From positions 3,394,001 through 3,458,000 of the forward strand of contig NZ_CP129236.1 in assembly GCF_030413615.1 (NCBI RefSeq): 64,000 bases of DNA, given 5' to 3'. The translations under genes and the position numbers were made by a program. This DNA comes from Planococcus shixiaomingii (lineage in GTDB: Bacteria > Bacillota > Bacilli > Bacillales_A > Planococcaceae). Position 1 is the first letter of the stretch. Each line of letters begins with the position of its first letter. A model generated the notes under the pieces. It did not search any database. It saw nothing but the letters and a program-made list of their open reading frames with translations, and was not told the origin of the DNA. Below are positions 59,849 to 64,000 of the stretch, in pieces.

Positions 59849-59862
59849 AGTATGCGCTTACA
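59849..59862. promoter_or_regulatory. cre-like site upstream of the aldehyde dehydrogenase gene
   Basis: TGTAAGCGCATACT on the minus strand matches 12 of 14 positions of the CcpA site TGWAANCGNTNWCA. It lies between the putative promoter (TTGCAA-17 bp-AATATA) and the start codon. Confidence 0.35.
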
Positions 59863-59969
59863 TTTCTTTTCCTAAAGGCGTATACAAACAAACGGCTTCC
59901 CTTCTATATTGTCAAACTTATCGAAAAATTGCAACTGTTTTCTAGTTAATTTCCATATACGGCTGTCCG

Positions 59970-59998
59970 TTTAGTTAATCTGAATTTGAGGGTATAAT
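59970..59998 (+). promoter_or_regulatory. Promoter of rluF
   Basis: TATAAT at 59993-59998 with a weak TTTAGT 17 bp upstream. Confidence 0.5.
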
Positions 59999-60038
59999 AA
60001 AAAGATAAATTTAAATTCGAAAGTGAAGGGAATTTTAC

Positions 60039-60746
60039 ATGCGAATCAACAAATTTTTAAGCGAAACTGGGATTACATCTCGCCGAGGAGCAGATAAATT
60101 TATAGAAGCCAACCGGGTGACGATCAATGGGAAGGTTGCTGAACTTGGCAGCAAAGTCGAGCCTGGCGATGAAGTTAAGGTGGACGGAAAAATCATTGAG
60201 CAGCCTAAACAGCAATACGTTTACATCGCACTTAACAAACCAGTCGGCATTACCAGCACCACAGAACGCCATATCGAAGGAAACATTGTGGATTTTGTCA
60301 ACCATCCCCTGCGTATTTTCCATATCGGACGGCTGGATAAAGACTCTGAAGGATTGATTTTATTGACTAATGACGGCGATGTCGTCAATGAAATCTTGCG
60401 GGCAGAGAACGAGCATGAAAAAGAATATATCGTGAAAGTGGATATGCCTATAACGGATTCTTTCATTAGGAAAATGGAAGAAGGAGTGGAGATTTTGGAT
60501 ACGAAAACACTTCCCGCAAAAGCGGAGAAGCTGTCGAAATATACGTTCCGTCTGATAATCCGCCAAGGGTTGAACCGCCAAATCCGGCGGATGTGCGCCG
60601 CTCTCGGGTACGAAGTCCGAAGCTTGAAAAGAATTCGGATCATGAATATCCAAGTAGGCGATTTGCCTGTTGGCCAGTGGCGGGATTTAACCGACCAAGA
60701 ACGGGAAGAATTATTTGAGCAATTGGATTATACACCTAAACGTTGA
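60039..60746 (+). CDS. rluF: 23S rRNA pseudouridine synthase RluF
   Basis: 235 residues: an N-terminal S4 RNA-binding domain (MRINKFLSETGITSRRGADKF to about 55) and an RsuA/RluB/E/F-type catalytic domain with Asp100 in HIGRLDKDSEGL. LIIRQGLNRQIRRMCAALGYEV is characteristic of RluF. It converts a uridine of 23S rRNA helix 82-90 (position 2604 in E. coli) to pseudouridine. GAAGGG precedes the ATG. The next gene begins 12 bp downstream. Confidence 0.9.
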   Translation: MRINKFLSETGITSRRGADKFIEANRVTINGKVAELGSKVEPGDEVKVDGKIIEQPKQQYVYIALNKPVGITSTTERHIEGNIVDFVNHPLRIFHIGRLDKDSEGLILLTNDGDVVNEILRAENEHEKEYIVKVDMPITDSFIRKMEEGVEILDTKTLPAKAEKLSKYTFRLIIRQGLNRQIRRMCAALGYEVRSLKRIRIMNIQVGDLPVGQWRDLTDQEREELFEQLDYTPKR

Positions 60747-60758
60747 GGAGGCTGACTT

Positions 60759-61475
60759 GTGCTAACTATTACCAATACACCGAATAGCACTGGAGTAAAA
60801 ATTAGCGGCGATTATTTCGACTTGGACGGGTTGAACCAAGCGATTTACCAAATCATTGGCGATGAAGAAAAGTATTACGATTATGCCGGTGCTCGCATGC
60901 GGATCCTTGGCATTTCTTTTGAAATTCGGCATGCCGCTCAAGGCGACCGGAACATCGAAAAGGTATTTAACGGTCTTCACGACCATGTAAAAAAACAGCA
61001 TGGCTTTATTGCTCCTGACAAAAACATCTATTTTTCCGTCGAAATTCTTTGGCCGGAGATTTTGTTCACAGCTCTCGCTTTGAAAGATTATGTTCGCTTG
61101 CATCGTAAAGAGTCGAAAAATCCGGAATGGGATATCCACCTCCATACCGTTTCTCATTTCCAGGCACTTGTGCTCGATTGTTTACACGGGCAAGTGCAAG
61201 AAGAAGAATTCCAAACGATTTTAAAAGCATTCTCTAATACACTGCCTGTCGAAGACTACGCTATTCAATATATCGATTTTTTAAATCTTAAGTATATCGG
61301 CATGACAAAAGCTCAACGGGAAAAAACGCTCCCTATCGTTGCAGTAAAAATTGCCATGCAAGATCAGGATTATCTTTCTTTCCGCCAAGAAGTTTTGGCT
61401 GCTGCAAACCCTGCAAAAAAATCCATTCATGAAATTTCGATCCAAGCTGAATACCCTGAAACGATTATGTGGTAA
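60759..61475 (+). CDS. Uncharacterised soluble protein downstream of rluF
   Basis: 238 residues from a GTG start preceded by GAGGAGG. No signal or membrane segments; alpha/beta mix with YYDYAGARMRILGISFEIRHA near the N-terminus and HLHTVSHFQALVLDCLHGQV in the middle. I do not recognise the family with certainty. Its spacing from rluF implies co-transcription. Confidence 0.65.
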   Translation: MLTITNTPNSTGVKISGDYFDLDGLNQAIYQIIGDEEKYYDYAGARMRILGISFEIRHAAQGDRNIEKVFNGLHDHVKKQHGFIAPDKNIYFSVEILWPEILFTALALKDYVRLHRKESKNPEWDIHLHTVSHFQALVLDCLHGQVQEEEFQTILKAFSNTLPVEDYAIQYIDFLNLKYIGMTKAQREKTLPIVAVKIAMQDQDYLSFRQEVLAAANPAKKSIHEISIQAEYPETIMW

Positions 61476-61534
61476 TGGCCTTTTATATACTGCTCCAGGC
61501 TCTTGCGCTGAACCGCTCCCTTTTCTGCAAGTCC

Positions 61535-61561
61535 GTTTAACCCTCAGCTTAAAAAGGGTAT
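61535..61561 (+). promoter_or_regulatory. SigB-type promoter of the OB-fold lipoprotein gene
   Basis: GTTTAA, 15 bp, GGGTAT, both hexamers perfect SigB matches, 44 bp upstream of the start. Confidence 0.8.
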
Positions 61562-61605
61562 GGTTGCTAGAAAGAGGTTCCTAATCTATTTGGGAGTGAT
61601 AACTA

Positions 61606-62022
61606 ATGAAAACATTGCTCTTTTCTCTTTCGGCGTTGTTATTTTTGACTGCATGTGGAAATAATGAAAACCCCGGCACAACCCAAGAAAGCAAAACAGA
61701 AGTTTCAGCTCCTGAAGGAGAATTAGACCCAACCTCTCCTGAAGAAGTGAAGGAAGCAGAACCGACAACCTTTGCAGCGTTGGCAAACGGGGAAATTCCG
61801 GACGGAGAACCTGTTATTTTAGCTGGCACTGTGGAAGAATTGACTGATGACAATGCATTTCCCGCCTTTATTCTGACCGACGGAAAGCAGCAGGTATATA
61901 TCCGCAACATGGCCGAAAAAGCAGTTAATATCGGAGACTCTGTCACCGTACAAGGCATCTATGAAGGCCAGGCTGAAGAAAATATGCCACTCGTTTCAGT
62001 AGATATCATTGAGCCACAATAA
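61606..62022 (+). CDS. Lipoprotein with OB-fold-like domain
   Basis: 138 residues: signal peptide and lipobox LTAC (Cys17), an acidic linker (18-50), then a beta-rich domain (GEPVILAGTVEELTD, FILTDGKQQVYIRNM, GDSVTVQGIYEG) with the look of a bacterial OB fold. Attached to the outer membrane face. Function unknown; the SigB-type promoter marks it as a general stress gene. Confidence 0.8.
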   Translation: MKTLLFSLSALLFLTACGNNENPGTTQESKTEVSAPEGELDPTSPEEVKEAEPTTFAALANGEIPDGEPVILAGTVEELTDDNAFPAFILTDGKQQVYIRNMAEKAVNIGDSVTVQGIYEGQAEENMPLVSVDIIEPQ

Positions 62023-62029
62023 AAACCAG

Positions 62030-62058
62030 AAAAGCCGGCTCTAAAGAGCCGGCTTTTT
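62030..62058 (+). terminator. Terminator of the OB-fold lipoprotein gene
   Basis: AAAGCCGGCTCT / AGAGCCGGCTTT plus TTT. Confidence 0.92.
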
Positions 62059-62125
62059 ACTATGATTCTTGCTTTATTGTGTATAGGTGGTAATTGCGGG
62101 ATTGAAAATTACATGGATTCTTTCT

Positions 62126-62551
62126 TTATCTGTCAGGCTCTGCCGGTTCTGATACGTCATCCAATGCAACTTCCGCGTTATCATATGACTCATCTTTCAC
62201 TGCAATATCTCCCAACGAAACAATGCCGACAAGCTTGTCATTTTCAACTATAGGCAATCGGCGGATTTGGTGCTGGGACATTAGATTAGCTGCATCCTCA
62301 ACAGACATATCAATTTTTCCGGTCACAGGGTCAGATGATAAAATTTCAGAAATGGGGCGATCTAAGGATAGTTGATCTGCAATTGCTCGGACAACAATAT
62401 CGCGGTCTGTGACAATACCGATTAAACTATCATTCTCAGCGATAGGAATTGACCCTACATCCAGATCTCTCATTCTTGTTGCAACTTCTTGAATGGTTGC
62501 CTGTGGTGAACAAGTATCTACATCAGGTGTCATAATTTCCGAAACCTTCAT
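62126..62551 (-). CDS. Two-CBS-domain protein
   Basis: 141 residues, made almost entirely of two CBS domains: MTPDVDTCSPQATIQEVATRM...GIVTDRDI and SDPVTGKIDMSVEDAANLM...GIVSLGDI. A short acidic tail follows. Such stand-alone pairs (YhcV/Hrp1-like) bind adenine nucleotides and often respond to stress or hypoxia. GGGAGG precedes the ATG. The 250 bp upstream to the ABC transporter terminator show no convincing gene. Confidence 0.9.
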   Translation of the reverse strand: MKVSEIMTPDVDTCSPQATIQEVATRMRDLDVGSIPIAENDSLIGIVTDRDIVVRAIADQLSLDRPISEILSSDPVTGKIDMSVEDAANLMSQHQIRRLPIVENDKLVGIVSLGDIAVKDESYDNAEVALDDVSEPAEPDR

Positions 62552-62750
62552 TTTTTTATGCCTCCCAGTATTTTAATACTTTTTATTCTGAAAAATTGTT
62601 GCTGCACATAACAAACTTTTAAATGCGCTCTTCTGTTCCTGCATCCGCAAAACTGTCCCCTTTTCCCCTAATAGCGCCATGCCTCCTTTCATTTTCCTTT
62701 AGTATTCTTTAACCGTTTTTCCAATTAAAAAACGTATTCAGGAAAAAGAA

Positions 62751-62785
62751 AAAAAGGCGCCGGTTTATGCGACCGGCGCCTTTTT
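62751..62785. terminator. Terminator of the amino-acid ABC transporter operon
   Basis: AAAAAGGCGCCGGT / ACCGGCGCCTTTTT, 14-bp stem. Confidence 0.93.
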
Positions 62786-62802
62786 GAGTTAGTGCTGTTC
62801 GT

Positions 62803-63525
62803 TTACTCAACCAATTGAATGAACTGCCGAGTACGTTCGTGTTTAGGATTTTCAAAAAAGGTTTTTGGATCAGCAGATTCGATGATCTTTCCTTTATCAA
62901 TCATGATGATTCGATCCGCTACTTCCTTAGCAAACTTCATCTCATGAGTGACCACAACCATCGTCATTCCTTCTTCAGCCAATTGCTTCATAACCTGTAG
63001 CACCTCACCTACAAGTTCAGGATCAAGAGCCGAAGTTGGTTCGTCAAACAGCATCACTTTCGGCTGCATTGCCAGCGAGCGAGCAATGGCGACACGCTGC
63101 TTTTGTCCGCCTGAAAGTTTGCTTGGATAAACGTCCGCTTTGTCGCGAAGGCCTACTTTTTCAAGAAGTTCCAAAGCAAGTTTCTTTGCGTCTTCTTTTT
63201 TCATCTTCTTGACAGTCACTGGCGCTTCCATGACGTTTTCTAAAACCGTTTTATGGGGAAACAAATTAAAGTGTTGAAAAACCATTCCGACTTCAGCACG
63301 GATTTTGGTTAAATTGTCTTTTTTAGGATCAACGGTGTGCCCGTTAATCGTAATTTTTCCCTCATTGATCATCTCTAAAAAGTTAAAGCAACGGAGCAGC
63401 GTGCTTTTGCCAGAACCACTGACTCCGACAAGAACAACCACTTCCTGTGGATTGACGTGCAAATCCACGCCTTTAAGAACTTCGAGATCTCCAAAAGACT
63501 TATGAATGTTTTCTCCAGTAATCAT
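62803..63525 (-). CDS. Amino-acid ABC transporter, ATP-binding protein
   Basis: 240 residues: Walker [23 protein letters not shown] signature, Walker [15 protein letters not shown] and H-loop VVTHEM. The PAAT-type wording ([22 protein letters not shown]) marks a polar amino-acid importer of the GlnQ/ArtP/TcyC class. AGGGGG precedes the ATG. It follows the permease gene by 13 bp. The solute-binding protein must lie beyond the window. Confidence 0.93.
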   Translation of the reverse strand: MITGENIHKSFGDLEVLKGVDLHVNPQEVVVLVGVSGSGKSTLLRCFNFLEMINEGKITINGHTVDPKKDNLTKIRAEVGMVFQHFNLFPHKTVLENVMEAPVTVKKMKKEDAKKLALELLEKVGLRDKADVYPSKLSGGQKQRVAIARSLAMQPKVMLFDEPTSALDPELVGEVLQVMKQLAEEGMTMVVVTHEMKFAKEVADRIIMIDKGKIIESADPKTFFENPKHERTRQFIQLVE

Positions 63526-63538
63526 TTTCTATTCCCCC

Positions 63539-64000
63539 TTAGGCTCTGTCCACATCGAGTTTGTTCTCATACAAACGCAACAGGAATGTGAAAATCATGA
63601 CGAGCACCAAGTAGTAAAGCGCTACTACCAAGAACGATTCAAACGGCTGATAAGATTGTGCCGCTTCGCGGTTTCCAAGTGCAAAAATTTCAGATACCCC
63701 AATAACATATACTAATGATGAATCTTTAAGCGTAATGATGAATTGGTTCCCAAGTGGCGGAATAGATCGGCGCAAAGCTTGTGGAAACACAATGCGGCTC
63801 ATTGTCTGTTTCCGGTTCATCCCAAGGGACATGCTGGCTTCACGCTGGCCTGGGTCAACGCCTTGGATAGCGCCGCGGAAGATCTCCGCAATATATGCCC
63901 CGTTATGGATACCAAGTGCGATTGCACCAGCCCAGAAATTATCCATTGTATAAATTTCAACAATTCCGAAGTATAAAAACATAATTTGCACAATCAGCGG
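63539..64000 (-). CDS. Amino-acid ABC transporter permease, 3' part
   Basis: The last 153 residues of a His/Glu/Gln/Arg-type (GlnP-like) permease; the 5' end is beyond the window. GAYIAEIFRGAIQGVDPGQREASMSLGMN, given here in part, is the EAA loop that docks to the ATPase, and LPPLGNQFIITLKDSSLVYVIG plus the final helices are typical. Confidence 0.92.
   Translation of the reverse strand, partial: PLIVQIMFLYFGIVEIYTMDNFWAGAIALGIHNGAYIAEIFRGAIQGVDPGQREASMSLGMNRKQTMSRIVFPQALRRSIPPLGNQFIITLKDSSLVYVIGVSEIFALGNREAAQSYQPFESFLVVALYYLVLVMIFTFLLRLYENKLDVDRA

Noticed and set aside
62573..62680. A 35-codon minus-strand frame upstream of the CBS gene
   Set aside because: AGGAGG is only one base from its ATG, which is too close; composition is not convincing. 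Left as a possibility only.
1..64000. CRISPR arrays, tRNA/rRNA genes, prophage or transposase genes
   Set aside because: None was seen; the repeated sequences are dispersed single elements, not regularly spaced arrays, and no tRNA cloverleaf or transposase motif was recognised.

Overview
Chromosomal DNA of a Gram-positive Bacillota, most likely a Planococcaceae member (Planococcus/Planomicrobium-like; inferred, not searched). The grounds are strong GGAGG-type ribosome binding sites, a Bacillus-type Ter (yce) stress operon, a T-box and an FMN riboswitch, SigB-type promoters, CssRS/PrsA/HtrA-type envelope genes, and the GC-rich intergenic repeats common in this family. No tRNA, rRNA, CRISPR array, transposase or prophage was seen.

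Layout. 1-0.9 kb: 5' part of a class V aminotransferase behind a T-box (probably serine). 0.95-1.45 kb: dispersed repeat R1. 1.5-10.8 kb: enoyl-CoA hydratase, then a large minus-strand Ter operon (two TerD, C-C lyase, two phosphoribosyltransferase-like proteins, HAD phosphatase, YceG, TelA). 11.1-15.1 kb: GT2/GtrA/YfhO three-component glycosylation system. 15.2-21.5 kb: stress island with clear SigB-type promoters (SDR, YndM, repeat protein plus Mn-catalase, DJ-1/PfpI), plus Ohr and a degenerate SOD-like lipoprotein. 21.6-26.5 kb: envelope quality control (HtrA, PrsA, two-component system). 26.8-31.1 kb: GTPase, LtaS-type enzyme, histidine phosphatase, DUF421. 31.2-34.2 kb: riboflavin genes ribE-ribBA-ribH under an FMN riboswitch, with ribD absent. 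34.3-48 kb: housekeeping and repair genes (CHY zinc finger, GNAT, Nudix, metallophosphoesterase, VOC, MgtC, MsrA, PBP4-like, Pcm-like, CtaG, DUF2243, MpsC-like, TopB, TrkA-C). 48.3-56 kb: OsmC, PfkB kinase, mtnU/mtnV, LepB, acetamidase, SEC-C protein, a DnaA-box cluster, thioesterase. 56-64 kb: AAC(3)-like, a Fic/VbhA-type toxin-antitoxin pair, DUF779 plus aldehyde dehydrogenase, RluF, an OB-fold-like lipoprotein, CBS protein, amino-acid ABC transporter (cut by the window end).

The most unusual signals are not protein genes. (1) A modular family of intergenic repeats has three copies sitting exactly at rho-independent terminators. Two are flanked by near-identical copies of the whole host hairpin. 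The third appears to have rewritten the last codons of a histidine kinase. (2) A hairpin closely resembling the repeat hairpin forms the variable arm of the FMN riboswitch. (3) A six-site DnaA-box cluster lies between convergent genes, far from any dnaA/dnaN visible here. (4) At least five SigB-type promoters concentrate oxidative and general stress genes in one block.
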